DNA of 64,000 nt from Paraburkholderia sp. BL25I1N1. GTDB lineage: Bacteria > Pseudomonadota > Gammaproteobacteria > Burkholderiales > Burkholderiaceae. The notes under the pieces are model-generated. The model did not search any database, was not told where the DNA came from, and worked only from the letters and a program-made list of their open reading frames with translations. Positions within the stretch are counted from its first letter, which is position 1; the number at the start of each line of letters is the position of its first letter. Below are positions 1 to 9,172 of this stretch, in pieces. The stretch lies in NCBI RefSeq assembly GCF_003002025.1, contig NZ_PVZB01000028.1:59360-123359 (forward strand), read 5' to 3'. Both the position numbers and the translations under genes were made by a program.

Positions 1-186
1 TTCAAGAGCTATTTGCGCTTCATCTGCAACCGCCGTTGCCAGCAGATCGGTCTCGATCCGCTGTACCCGAACGAGGAAAACCCGTTCCCGTGGATGAGCG
101 AGATGATCGACCTGAAGAAGGAGCGCAACTTCTTCGAGACGCGAGTGATCGAATATCAGACTGGCGGCGCGCTGACCTGGGAGTGA
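1..186 (+). CDS. nrdB: Ribonucleoside-diphosphate reductase beta subunit, C-terminal end (partial)
   Basis: Only the last 61 codons are present; the 5' part lies outside the window. The visible peptide includes RRCQQIGLDPLYPNEENPF and ends in FFETRVIEYQTGGALTWE, which I recognise as the C-terminus of the class Ia ribonucleotide reductase small subunit of beta- and gamma-proteobacteria. The subunit carries the di-iron/tyrosyl radical cofactor and works with NrdA to make deoxyribonucleotides; its C-terminal tail docks onto NrdA and contains the tyrosine used in radical transfer. The frame is open from base 1 to a TGA. The next gene is the histone H1-like gene, an order I know from Burkholderia. 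No metal ligands are visible in this fragment, so the call rests on the tail alone. Confidence 0.88.
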   Translation, partial: FKSYLRFICNRRCQQIGLDPLYPNEENPFPWMSEMIDLKKERNFFETRVIEYQTGGALTWE

Positions 187-626
187 TCCGAGTTCGTGCT
201 GCAGATGCATTCATCGATGGGGATGCCGTCGGCTTGGGCCGCGGCAATTTTGGCTAGGAGCAGAATCGCCTGATGCAAAGCATGCCCGGTGCGCCGCGTG
301 CCTTCGCGGCCCACAACTATGACAGGCACTTTGCGAACCCTTCAGTGGGATGGGCAAACTTCCCCCCGGAAAAAGCCGCTGGCGTCGTTGCCGGCGGCTC
401 GATCAAGCAATTGCCGGCGTTGAGCTTCAACGCCGAACAGATCTGGCGCGCGGTGCCTTTGGGCACGGCGCGCCTTACCGCATTCATTAGCGTAAGCGCG
501 CAGCACCTGCGTACGCCGATGAATAGCCCGCTTCGTAGCGCGCGCCCTGAGAAGCGTCCGCGGGAAGCGGGTTTTGACGAAGGGTGTAGTTTGAACTGAC
601 TCTCATCTGAAAACCTGAAGGAGAAA
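187..626. other. Intergenic region with a minus-strand terminator-like hairpin
   Basis: About 440 bp between nrdB and the histone-like gene with no convincing gene. A short frame at 273-599 lacks a ribosome binding site and recognisable sequence. A hairpin with arms 374-383 and 390-399 is flanked on its left by five A residues, so read on the minus strand it would be a stem followed by a T-run. No minus-strand gene feeds it, so its role is unclear. Confidence 0.35.
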
Positions 627-629
627 ATG

Positions 630-1247
630 ATGGCAACTGCAAAAAAAGCCGCCGCAAAGAAACCCGCAGCCAAGAAGGTCGCAGCAAAGAAGGCTGCTCC
701 GGCTAAGAAAGCTGCTCCGGCAAAGAAAGTCGCTGCCAAGAAAGTGGCAGTGAAGAAGGTCGCAGCGAAGAAGGCAGCACCGGCCAAGAAGGTTGCAGCG
801 AAGAAAGCTGCTCCGGCCAAGAAGGCTGCAGCCAAGAAAGTCGCAGTGAAGAAGGTTGCGGCGAAGAAGGCTGCACCGGCTAAGAAAGCCGCAGTGAAGA
901 AGGTTGCAGCAAAGAAGGCAGCACCGGCCAAGAAGGCTGCAGCGAAGAAGGCTGCACCGGCTAAGAAGGCTGCTGCCAAGAAGGCTGCGCCTGCGAAAAA
1001 GGCTGCTGCTAAAAAGGCTGCGCCCGCGAAAAAGGCTGCCGCTAAAAAGGCTGCGCCTGCCAAGAAGGCTGCCGCGAAGAAAGCCGCTGCTCCTGCCAAG
1101 AAGGCTGCCCCTGCGAAGAAGGCTGTCGCCAAGAAGGCGGCTCCCGCACCCGCTGCGACTTCTGTCTCGAGCGCACCGGCGGCGACGGTGAAGACCGCGC
1201 TGAACCCGGCAGCGGCATGGCCGTTCCCGACGGGCAGCCGTCCGTAA
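630..1247 (+). CDS. Histone H1-like DNA-binding protein (Lys/Ala/Pro repeats)
   Basis: A 205-residue protein made almost entirely of AAKKAAPAKKAAAKK-type repeats, with a short non-repetitive Ala/Thr/Pro-rich tail (about residues 175-205). This composition is that of bacterial histone H1-like proteins (eukaryotic H1 C-terminal-tail type, AlgP/HctB-like), which bind DNA non-specifically through lysines and are thought to affect nucleoid compaction. Two ATG codons lie in tandem at 627 and 630. GAAGGAG at 617-623 is 3 nt from the first and 6 nt from the second, so I chose 630. The degenerate repeats make in-frame length changes likely between strains. A strong terminator follows at 1344-1377. Confidence 0.88.
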   Translation: MATAKKAAAKKPAAKKVAAKKAAPAKKAAPAKKVAAKKVAVKKVAAKKAAPAKKVAAKKAAPAKKAAAKKVAVKKVAAKKAAPAKKAAVKKVAAKKAAPAKKAAAKKAAPAKKAAAKKAAPAKKAAAKKAAPAKKAAAKKAAPAKKAAAKKAAAPAKKAAPAKKAVAKKAAPAPAATSVSSAPAATVKTALNPAAAWPFPTGSRP

Positions 1248-1343
1248 TCCGGACGCTGAGCGGTAGAAGTACTTCGACACGTCGCATGATGTGTCCGATG
1301 ATCGAGTAGCGCTTGAGTAGCGTGATGAGCGCTACTCGGTCAG

Positions 1344-1377
1344 TCCCGTTGCCGGTTTCCGGCGACGGGATTTTTTT
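1344..1377 (+). terminator. Rho-independent terminator of the histone H1-like gene
   Basis: A 12-bp stem (arms 1344-1355 and 1359-1370, one G-T pair) with a TTT loop is followed directly by seven T residues (1371-1377). Confidence 0.85.
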
Positions 1378-1429
1378 CGCCCGGCGAAATCGCCCGGCGA
1401 AATCACCAGGCGAAGTCACCCGGCGAAAA
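1378..1429. repeat. Four tandem 13-bp repeats (CGCCCGGCGAAAT consensus)
   Basis: Four consecutive 13-bp units start at 1378, 1391, 1404 and 1417. The first two are identical and the next two diverge at three or four positions. A degenerate fifth unit follows. They lie between two convergent terminators, outside any gene. Confidence 0.8.
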
Positions 1430-1440
1430 ACGTGCAGGCG

Positions 1441-1472
1441 AAAAAAAACGCATGCACAGGGGAGGGCATGCG
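1441..1472 (-). terminator. Rho-independent terminator of the SlyB-like lipoprotein gene
   Basis: On the minus strand a 7-bp CGCATGC/GCATGCG stem (arms 1466-1472 and 1449-1455) is followed by eight T residues (1448-1441). It lies about 50 bp past the stop codon of the lipoprotein gene. Confidence 0.85.
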
Positions 1473-1521
1473 TGTGAGGTCGTCGCGGCGGCAGACAGCC
1501 TCGCCGCGCGAGAGGGGAAAC

Positions 1522-1998
1522 TTAGTGCGTGACGCGCGTGACGCCGCCGCTGGAGAGCAACCGTACGCGTTCGCCGGCGCGGAAGATCTCGCCGGTGGCA
1601 CTTTGCGTGATGGCGCGCATGTCGCCGTTGTCGAGGCGGACGGTGACCTCGAGACCGTCATGCACCGCGACGCCGTTCTCGACCGCATTGCCGGCCACCG
1701 CGCCTGCCAGGCCGCCAATAATGCCCGTGACGATCGCGCCGGTGCCACCGCCGATCCTGCTGCCGGCCACCGCGCCTAGAGCGCCGCCACCGATCGCGCC
1801 GAGACCGCTCGGCTGACCATTGTTCGAACTGATCTTCACGGCGCGCACGCTATCCACCGTGCCCATGCGGACCGTTTCTTCGCGCTGCGCCTGCGACGCC
1901 GTGTACACGTCCGCGGAACTGCTGTTGTACGCACACCCCGACATGGCCAGCGAACCGGCAATCAAGGCGGCCACGATCAGGCGACTCGTTATTCTCAT
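1522..1998 (-). CDS. Glycine-zipper outer-membrane lipoprotein (SlyB/PcpY-like)
   Basis: A 158-residue protein. A lipoprotein signal peptide ends in the lipobox LAMSGC, with the lipidated Cys near residue 22. Residues about 66-105 form a glycine-zipper pair (GLGAIGGGALGAVAG, then IIGGLAGAVAGNAVE) typical of the 17-kDa antigen/SlyB family (Gly-zipper 2TM). The C-terminal part has the small beta-rich domain common to these proteins (VTVRLDNGDMRAI, then GERVRLLSS). Members are outer-membrane lipoproteins linked to envelope integrity, without enzymatic activity. It starts 26 bp after the PfkB kinase gene and may be co-transcribed with it. GGAG lies 8 nt before the ATG. Confidence 0.88.
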   Translation of the reverse strand: MRITSRLIVAALIAGSLAMSGCAYNSSSADVYTASQAQREETVRMGTVDSVRAVKISSNNGQPSGLGAIGGGALGAVAGSRIGGGTGAIVTGIIGGLAGAVAGNAVENGVAVHDGLEVTVRLDNGDMRAITQSATGEIFRAGERVRLLSSGGVTRVTH

Positions 1999-2024
1999 TC
2001 CCTAAACTCCAATAGCTCTCGGTA

Positions 2025-2963
2025 TTACGGCAGGTCGTATCCGAACGCCTGCTTGAACCGCTCGTTGATCTCGGCCCGGCTGGGCGCGTAATTTTGCGGG
2101 CCCTGATGTTCGATCTTCAGCGCGCCCATCAAGCTCGCCAGCCGCCCGGTGGTGGCCCAGCCGAGCTTGTTCTCGATGCCGTACAGCAAGCCGCCGCGAA
2201 ACGCGTCGCCGCAACCTGTCGGATCGAGCACTTGCTGTGCCTTCACCGCCGGAATCTCTTCGATACCGCCCGCGTGATGGATCTGCGCGCCATGCTCGCC
2301 GAGCGTGACGATCAGCGCCTCGACCTTGCCGGCGATCTCTTCGATCGACCAGCCCGTTTTGTTGCTCACCAGTTTGGCTTCGTAGTCATTGACCGCTACA
2401 TAAGTGGCGAGTTCAATCATGCGCCGCAGCGACTCGCTGTCGAAGAGCGGCAAGCCCTGGCCTACATCGAAAATGTACGGGATGCCCGCTGCCGCGAGAT
2501 GCTCGGCGTGCTGGATCATGCCGTCGTAACCGTCCGGCCCGACGATGCCGAGCGTGATGCCCTTGGCCTGATCAGCGCGATTCAGATGCGACTGCATCAT
2601 CGCGCCCGGGTGGAACGCAGTGATCTGATTGTTTTCCAGGTCCGTAGTGATCATCGCCTGCGCCGTGTACGTGTCCGGCACCACCAGCACGCTCTCCGTC
2701 GACAGTCCGAGTTGTTCGAACCGGTCCATATAGAGCTGCGCGTCGACCGAGCCGAGCGTGCCCATGATGCGCGCGTCGCCGCCCAGCAGATGCAGCGAGT
2801 AGGCAATGTTGCCCGCGCAGCCGCCGAACTCGCGGCGCATGGTCGGCACCAGAAAGCTCACGTTCAGGATGTGGACCTGCTCCGGCAGGATGTGCTCCCG
2901 GAACCGGCCTTCGAAGGTCATGATGTTGTCGTAGGCGAGCGAGCCGCAAATCAGCGTAGCCAA
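2025..2963 (-). CDS. PfkB-family carbohydrate/nucleoside kinase
   Basis: A 312-residue ribokinase/adenosine-kinase family protein. The N-terminal PfkB signature region is REFGGCAGNIAYSLHLLGGD at about residues 45-64. The C-terminal signature DPTGCGDAFRGGLLYG, near residues 247-262, contains the catalytic Asp and the anion-hole glycines. The family transfers phosphate from ATP to a sugar or nucleoside hydroxyl. The substrate cannot be told from sequence; the N-terminal pattern resembles adenosine-kinase-like members of beta-proteobacteria. The start codon is TTG, with AGGA 8 nt upstream. The lipoprotein gene follows closely downstream. Confidence 0.85.
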   Translation of the reverse strand: MATLICGSLAYDNIMTFEGRFREHILPEQVHILNVSFLVPTMRREFGGCAGNIAYSLHLLGGDARIMGTLGSVDAQLYMDRFEQLGLSTESVLVVPDTYTAQAMITTDLENNQITAFHPGAMMQSHLNRADQAKGITLGIVGPDGYDGMIQHAEHLAAAGIPYIFDVGQGLPLFDSESLRRMIELATYVAVNDYEAKLVSNKTGWSIEEIAGKVEALIVTLGEHGAQIHHAGGIEEIPAVKAQQVLDPTGCGDAFRGGLLYGIENKLGWATTGRLASLMGALKIEHQGPQNYAPSRAEINERFKQAFGYDLP

Positions 2964-3057
2964 GGCGAGCGTTCCTGTAAAAACGATAAAGGGAATGGGC
3001 GCGACGATGTGACAGCGCCGCGCATGAAGCGCGGCGCCGGGTTCGTGCGCGAAGGTG

Positions 3058-3558
3058 TTACTTCAGCGCGGCGAGGGCTGCGTCGTAGTTCGGTTCGTTC
3101 TTGATTTCGCCGACCAGTTCAGCGTGAACGACCTTGTCGTTCTCGTCGATCACCACCACGGCGCGTGCCGTCAGGCCGGCCAGCGGGCCGCTCGTCACGT
3201 CGACGCCGTAGGCTTGCGCGAACTCATGGCCGCGGAACGTGGACGCCGTGACGACGTTCTCGATGCCTTCGGTCGTGCAGAAGCGCGACGCCGCGAACGG
3301 CAGGTCGCCCGACACGACGATCACAACCGTGTTGGTCAGCTTGGCGGCGGCTTCGTTGAACTTGCGGGTCGAGGTGGCGCAGGTCGGTGTGTCGAGGCTC
3401 GGGACAATGTTCAGCACTTTGCGCTTGCCGGCGAAATCGGCGAGCGACACCGGCTTCAGATCCTTGCCGACCAGCGAGAAAGCGGGAGCGGCCTGGCCCA
3501 CGGACGGGAACGTGCCGGCTACTTCGATCGGGTTGCCACCCAGCGTAACTTGACTCAT
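3058..3558 (-). CDS. tpx: Thiol peroxidase (atypical 2-Cys peroxiredoxin)
   Basis: A 166-residue protein matching the Tpx family along its whole length. The peroxidatic Cys60 lies in PSLDTPTCATSTRKFN and the resolving Cys94 in SRFCTTEG, the spacing expected for the atypical 2-Cys mechanism. It reduces hydrogen peroxide and organic peroxides, using thioredoxin as electron donor. Some family members are periplasmic, but this one has no signal peptide. A 9-bp GC-rich hairpin (arms 3598-3606 and 3613-3621) separates it from the upstream DUF3426 gene, so it may have its own promoter. Confidence 0.95.
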   Translation of the reverse strand: MSQVTLGGNPIEVAGTFPSVGQAAPAFSLVGKDLKPVSLADFAGKRKVLNIVPSLDTPTCATSTRKFNEAAAKLTNTVVIVVSGDLPFAASRFCTTEGIENVVTASTFRGHEFAQAYGVDVTSGPLAGLTARAVVVIDENDKVVHAELVGEIKNEPNYDAALAALK

Positions 3559-3597
3559 GTTGTCGTGCTCCGAAAATTCGTCAGGATTGACGGTGAA

Positions 3598-3621
3598 CGC
3601 GCCCGGTCAGTGCCGGGCGCG
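3598..3621. other. GC-rich hairpin between the DUF3426 gene and tpx
   Basis: A perfect 9-bp inverted repeat (CGCGCCCGG / CCGGGCGCG, arms 3598-3606 and 3613-3621) with a 6-nt loop. There is no T-run on either side, so it is not a canonical intrinsic terminator. It could protect an mRNA end or attenuate readthrough. Confidence 0.5.
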
Positions 3622-3631
3622 CGGGAAAGCG

Positions 3632-4984
3632 TTACGGATAAAAAATCTGTACGCGGAAATTGGAAGCGACCGCATTGCCCGTGTCGAGATGCACGATCAT
3701 GGTCTGGGTCGTGTGCGCGGGCAGTCCGGCCGCGATCTGCGTGCCGGGCGGGACGTAGTCTTGCGGCCACAGCACGCGGCGCACCGCGACGTTGTTCTGG
3801 TCGTCGAGCAACGTGAGTTCGATGGCCGGATAGGCGAGCGCGATATTGAAACGGTTACGCAGCGGCATCTTCAGTTCGAGCTTGTGCGGACCGTCGATCT
3901 GCCGCAGATCGGACGGTTCGACCTGCAAGCCGTCGATGTCGTGCGGCGGCGTAACCTGGCAACCGAGCGTCAAGCAGGCCTTCGCATAGAGCGTCTGCGA
4001 GCGCGGGAAATACACCATCACCGTTTCGCGTTGCCACCAGGCGAGTTGCGCGAGCAGCGCGACGATCAACAGCGCCGCCACCACGGAGCCGGCGACGATC
4101 CAGCCCATGCGCCGCGGTTCGGCCGGGCGGGTTTCGCGCACCACGGGGAAGGGATCGGGGCCGTCGTCGATCGGCTGCACGGAGAAGGGTTCGCCGCTGG
4201 CGGAGACGGGACCGGTAGCGGCGGCGGGGCCGGCAGCGGCAAAGGCCGCCGCGCCTGCGCCTGTAGCCATCGGCGCATCCGGCCTAGCTGTGCCTGCGCC
4301 GGCCGGACCGAAGCCCGCCGGACCCGCGCCGGCCGCACCTAGGCCGGCCGCACCTAAGCCGGCCGCGCCGAAACGCGGTTCATTGTCAGGAATGCCATAC
4401 AAGGTAGCCGGCTCGTCCAGAACCGGCTCTTCGAGCGGTTCGCTCGGCGCCGTATCGGGCGCGCGCTCGGTTTTGTGCCAGACACGCGGCGCTTCGGTAT
4501 CTTCCTCGGGCGGGTCCAGGTGATACGCGAACGGGTCGAGCGGCGCGTCCGCCAGCACCGGTTCATCGTCGGGCGGTAGCGGCGCGTTGGATGCGCCGGC
4601 TTGCAGTTCGGGCTCCGGAGCGTGGCGCGGCGTGACGGCGACGCCCGCGCCGGTCGAGACCGGGGAGAGCGGTACATTGCCGGCGTTGTGGCGCAGACGC
4701 TTGTCGATGGCGGCGTCGGGTGCCGGCGCCCACGGGTCCCATGCTTCGGCGCTGAAGTCGGGGCTTTTCGGCCGCACGCCCGAAAGCGCTTCTATCGCCG
4801 CAGCCGCGGCGACCGGTTTGGCGGTCGAAAAATCACCGCCTTCGCTAATGTCGAACAGACTGCTCGATGCGTCGAATACTTCGTGGCAATGTCCGCAGCG
4901 CACAAGGCCGCGGCGCAGCGCAAGCTGTTCCGTTTGCAGACGAAAAACGGTTTCGCAGAAGGGGCAACGCGTCGCCAGGAGCAT
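3632..4984 (-). CDS. DUF3426 protein with N-terminal zinc ribbon
   Basis: A 450-residue protein with three parts. The N-terminus holds CPFC and CGHC (about residues 8-34), an MJ0042-type zinc ribbon of four cysteines. A long low-complexity Pro/Ala/Glu-rich linker covers about residues 60-275. One transmembrane helix near residues 295-315 (WIVAGSVVAALLIVALLAQLAWW) precedes the C-terminal DUF3426 domain, probably periplasmic. The linker includes a tandem GAAGLGAAGLGAAGAG-type stretch. The family is common next to prmA in beta-proteobacteria and has no assigned function. It is probably part of the accB-accC-prmA transcription unit (48 bp after prmA). Confidence 0.85.
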   Translation of the reverse strand: MLLATRCPFCETVFRLQTEQLALRRGLVRCGHCHEVFDASSSLFDISEGGDFSTAKPVAAAAAIEALSGVRPKSPDFSAEAWDPWAPAPDAAIDKRLRHNAGNVPLSPVSTGAGVAVTPRHAPEPELQAGASNAPLPPDDEPVLADAPLDPFAYHLDPPEEDTEAPRVWHKTERAPDTAPSEPLEEPVLDEPATLYGIPDNEPRFGAAGLGAAGLGAAGAGPAGFGPAGAGTARPDAPMATGAGAAAFAAAGPAAATGPVSASGEPFSVQPIDDGPDPFPVVRETRPAEPRRMGWIVAGSVVAALLIVALLAQLAWWQRETVMVYFPRSQTLYAKACLTLGCQVTPPHDIDGLQVEPSDLRQIDGPHKLELKMPLRNRFNIALAYPAIELTLLDDQNNVAVRRVLWPQDYVPPGTQIAAGLPAHTTQTMIVHLDTGNAVASNFRVQIFYP

Positions 4985-5032
4985 ATTGAGCCGATGAGCC
5001 GGAAGGCCGTTGGTTGGACAATACGCCTTATT

Positions 5033-5935
5033 CTAATGGCTTTCGCGACGCGTTCCCGACAGGCATACCCAACCCTCGTGTTCGCGCCATACGCTGATGT
5101 CGATCCACCGTGAGTAGACCTGCGCGACCTCGTCCGCTTGCCGCGCCAGAATGCCGGACAGCGCGATCTTGCCACCCGGCTTGACCTTCGACGTGAGCAT
5201 CGACGCCATCAGTTTGAGCGGGTTGGACAGGATATTGGCGACCACGATATCGAACTCGCCGGCGGGGCATTCGTCGGGCAGGCCATAGGTGACCTCCGCG
5301 CGGTTGCGCTCGCTATTGTGACGCGCCGACTCGACCGCTTGCGGATCGATGTCGATGCCGTACACCGGATTCGCGCCGCACTTTTTCGCGAGGATCGCGA
5401 GAATGCCGGAGCCGCAACCGTAATCGAGCACGGACTGCTCGGGCTGCACCGACTGCTCCAGCCATTCCATGCAAAGCCGCGTGGTGGGATGGCTGCCGGT
5501 GCCGAAGGCGAGCCCAGGATCCAGCTCCAGCACCAGTGCTTGGGGGTCCGGCGCATCGTGCCACGACGGCACGACCCAGATGCGTTCGCCGATCTTGATC
5601 GGATCGAACTGCGACTGCGTGAGGCGCACCCAATCCTGATCTTCGACTTCACGCACGGTGAACGAAGGCGCCGCCGGGAGGCCGATTTCATTGGCGGCGG
5701 CGGTGAGCAACACCGCAGGGTCGTGTTCCGGCGCGACCAGCGCGATCACGCGCGAACGCTGCCACGCCGTGCGATCCGGCGTGAGACCGGGTTCGCCGAA
5801 CAGCGGCTGCTCGTCGGGCGTGTCGGCGTCCGCATCTTCAACCGATACGGACAACGCGCCCAACTCGAGCAGCGCGTCGGAGAATTCCTCTGCCTGCTCG
5901 CGTGCCAACTCGGCGATCAGTTCCCGGTAGCTCAT
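5033..5935 (-). CDS. prmA: Ribosomal protein L11 methyltransferase
   Basis: A 300-residue protein. The N-terminal substrate-recognition domain opens with YRELIAELAREQAEEFSDAL. The C-terminal Rossmann methyltransferase domain carries LDPGLAFGTGSHPTTRLCM, a PrmA signature, and the SAM-binding motif LDYGCGSGILAI. PrmA trimethylates lysines and the N-terminus of ribosomal protein L11. The start codon lies 3 bp after the accC stop codon on the minus strand, so the genes are almost certainly co-transcribed. Confidence 0.96.
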   Translation of the reverse strand: MSYRELIAELAREQAEEFSDALLELGALSVSVEDADADTPDEQPLFGEPGLTPDRTAWQRSRVIALVAPEHDPAVLLTAAANEIGLPAAPSFTVREVEDQDWVRLTQSQFDPIKIGERIWVVPSWHDAPDPQALVLELDPGLAFGTGSHPTTRLCMEWLEQSVQPEQSVLDYGCGSGILAILAKKCGANPVYGIDIDPQAVESARHNSERNRAEVTYGLPDECPAGEFDIVVANILSNPLKLMASMLTSKVKPGGKIALSGILARQADEVAQVYSRWIDISVWREHEGWVCLSGTRRESH

Positions 5936-5938
5936 GGG

Positions 5939-7306
<1,368 letters not shown>

Positions 7307-7424
7307 AGCGGTTTTTCGACTCATCAATGGGCGCCGGGTTGATCACAACGCCGGCTGCCTCAGAGGATCGGTCGCGCGCCTGGGAACGACGGGCGCGCGG
7401 GCGGCATGCGTAAAGCGCGCCGCG

Positions 7425-7892
7425 TCAGCCGACCACGAACAGCGGTTGGCCGTACTCGACCGCCTGGCCGTTTTCGACGAGGATTTCCTTCACCACGCCG
7501 GACTTGTCCGACTCGATTTCGTTGAGCAGCTTCATCGCTTCGATAATGCAGATCGTCTGGCCTTCCTTGACCGTGTCGCCCACCTGGACGAACGGATCGG
7601 CGCCCGGCGACGGCGCACGGTAGAACGTGCCGACCATCGGCGAGGTCACCACATGGCCTTGCGGCGCGACGGCGGCCGGCGTAGCCGGCGCGGCTGCGGC
7701 AGCCGGCGCTTCGCCGCCGATTGCCGGTGCCGGCTGCGCGTATTGCGGCGCATATGAGGCGGACGGCTGCACGTAAACCGGCGGCGCATTCTTGACGATG
7801 CGGACCTTGCCTTCGCCCTCGGTCACTTCGAGTTCGGAAATACCGGACTCCGAGACGAGGTCGATCAGAGTTTTCAGTTTACGTAAGTCCAT
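7425..7892 (-). CDS. accB: Acetyl-CoA carboxylase, biotin carboxyl carrier protein
   Basis: A 155-residue protein with three parts: an N-terminal region (about 1-36), an Ala/Pro-rich flexible linker (about 37-80) and a C-terminal biotinyl domain. The biotin attachment site is Lys121 in EAMKLLNE. The domain also has VTSPMVGTFYRAPSPGADPFV, where the family's characteristic thumb lies. It carries CO2 between AccC and the carboxyltransferase AccAD. The gene is 118 bp upstream of accC and 68 bp downstream of aroQ on the same strand. Confidence 0.97.
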   Translation of the reverse strand: MDLRKLKTLIDLVSESGISELEVTEGEGKVRIVKNAPPVYVQPSASYAPQYAQPAPAIGGEAPAAAAAPATPAAVAPQGHVVTSPMVGTFYRAPSPGADPFVQVGDTVKEGQTICIIEAMKLLNEIESDKSGVVKEILVENGQAVEYGQPLFVVG

Positions 7893-7960
7893 CAGGCAGC
7901 CCCTTTAATGCGAAAAGTGCCGGCGCATACGCAGCCGGCGCAAATTAGACGTGTTTGGAA

Positions 7961-8416
7961 TCAGCCGCGCGACGAGCCGGCGGACAGCCGGTCGAGCGCG
8001 AATTCGAGCGCGTACATATATCCCTTCCAGCCGAGACCGCAAATCACGCCCTCAGCCTGGTCGGAGAAATACGAGTGATGCCGGAACGGTTCGCGACGAT
8101 GCACGTTCGACAGATGAATCTCGACGAACGGGATGCCGACCCCCGCCAGTGCGTCCCGAATGGCCACGCTGGTGTGCGTGTACGCGGCGGGATTGATCAG
8201 TATGAAATCGGTTTTTTCAGTCCGCGCGGATTGGATGCGGTCCACCAGAGCGCCTTCGTGATTGCTCTGGAACGACGCGAGTTCGACGCCTGCGTCCGCT
8301 GCGCGGTCCGCCAGCGCCTGATCGATCTGCGGCAAGGTCACGCGACCGTAGACCTCGGGTTCCCGGGTGCCGAGAAGGTTGAGGTTGGGTCCGTGCAGTA
8401 CCAGCAGTCGCGTCAT
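7961..8416 (-). CDS. aroQ: Type II 3-dehydroquinate dehydratase
   Basis: A 151-residue protein of the small dodecameric type II family, which converts 3-dehydroquinate to 3-dehydroshikimate in the shikimate pathway. The N-terminus LVLHGPNLNLLGTREPEVYG contains the catalytic Tyr23 and active-site Arg18. NPAAYTHTSVAIRDAL and VEIHLSNVHRREPFRHHS supply the Asn and His of the active site. It precedes accB, the usual order in this group. About 190 bp without a gene lie upstream and probably hold the promoter of the aroQ-acc transcription unit. Confidence 0.97.
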   Translation of the reverse strand: MTRLLVLHGPNLNLLGTREPEVYGRVTLPQIDQALADRAADAGVELASFQSNHEGALVDRIQSARTEKTDFILINPAAYTHTSVAIRDALAGVGIPFVEIHLSNVHRREPFRHHSYFSDQAEGVICGLGWKGYMYALEFALDRLSAGSSRG

Positions 8417-8610
8417 GGTCGCTTCTTTTTCCGTGGAATTGGGCGCACTTTAGCGCTGATTAGAGAAACTTGTCTAGTTTCGCGCGCGTACGGATCGATG
8501 CCGGCGGCGCTTTGACGTCGTGCCGGGCGCCCATCTTCTCTCAAATCCGCGGAATTTGCGCGTAATTTCGCGCCTTCCGCAGGTAATCGAGCGTCAGAAG
8601 AATGTGAAAT

Positions 8611-9162
8611 TTAAAGCGCGTCGAGCGTTTGTTTCAGCGCTTGTGGGTCGATTTGTCCCAATTTTGTCGAGCGAATGTTGCCATTTGCGTCGATTACGAC
8701 GGTAAACGGCAGCCCGCCCGCAGTATTGCCGAACGCACGCGCGAGGTCGGCACCGCCGAAGCCGGTGATATAGATCGGATACGCTACTTTTACTTTCTGC
8801 AGGAACGCCTGAACGTTTTTCTCTGAATCGACGCCAAGTCCAACGAACTGGATGCCTTTTTTCGCGTAGTCGCGCTGAAGCTGCGACAGAGACGGCATTT
8901 CTTCGACGCAAGGCCCACACCACGACGCCCAGAAGTTGACGACGATTGGGTGCCCTTTGAGCACACTTAGCGTTTGCGGCTTGCCGTCCACCGTCGTGAC
9001 GGGGGCGGTCCAGAGCTGCGCGACGGCGCTTTGGGGGGAGGCCGGTTGCGCGGCGTGCGCGACTTCCCCGGTGCCGCCGTTCAGCCAATGGTTGGCCAAT
9101 ACACCGCCCCCCGCGGCGGCGATGGCGACACACGCGCCGGCCAGAATCCGTCTCATATTCAT
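8611..9162 (-). CDS. TlpA/ResA-like membrane-anchored thioredoxin
   Basis: A 183-residue thioredoxin-fold protein with an N-terminal signal anchor (ILAGACVAIAAAGGGVLAN) and the redox motif WCGPC (Cys82, Cys85) in VVNFWASWCGPCVEEMPSL. It probably acts in the periplasm as a thiol-disulfide reductase, for example in cytochrome c maturation or disulfide repair; the partner is unknown. The first ATG at 9162 gives a proper signal sequence. It begins 10 bp after the stop codon of the upstream uncharacterised gene, so the two are likely co-transcribed. Confidence 0.88.
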   Translation of the reverse strand: MNMRRILAGACVAIAAAGGGVLANHWLNGGTGEVAHAAQPASPQSAVAQLWTAPVTTVDGKPQTLSVLKGHPIVVNFWASWCGPCVEEMPSLSQLQRDYAKKGIQFVGLGVDSEKNVQAFLQKVKVAYPIYITGFGGADLARAFGNTAGGLPFTVVIDANGNIRSTKLGQIDPQALKQTLDAL

Positions 9163-9172
9163 CTTGGTCAGT

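Noticed and set aside
273..599. 108-codon frame between nrdB and the histone-like gene
   Set aside because: No ribosome binding site, no recognisable domain, composition like non-coding high-GC sequence.
317..1132. Long minus-strand frame with AAFLAGAAFFAA repeats
   Set aside because: It is the antisense of the histone H1-like repeats; no ribosome binding site, and the plus-strand product is a known protein type.
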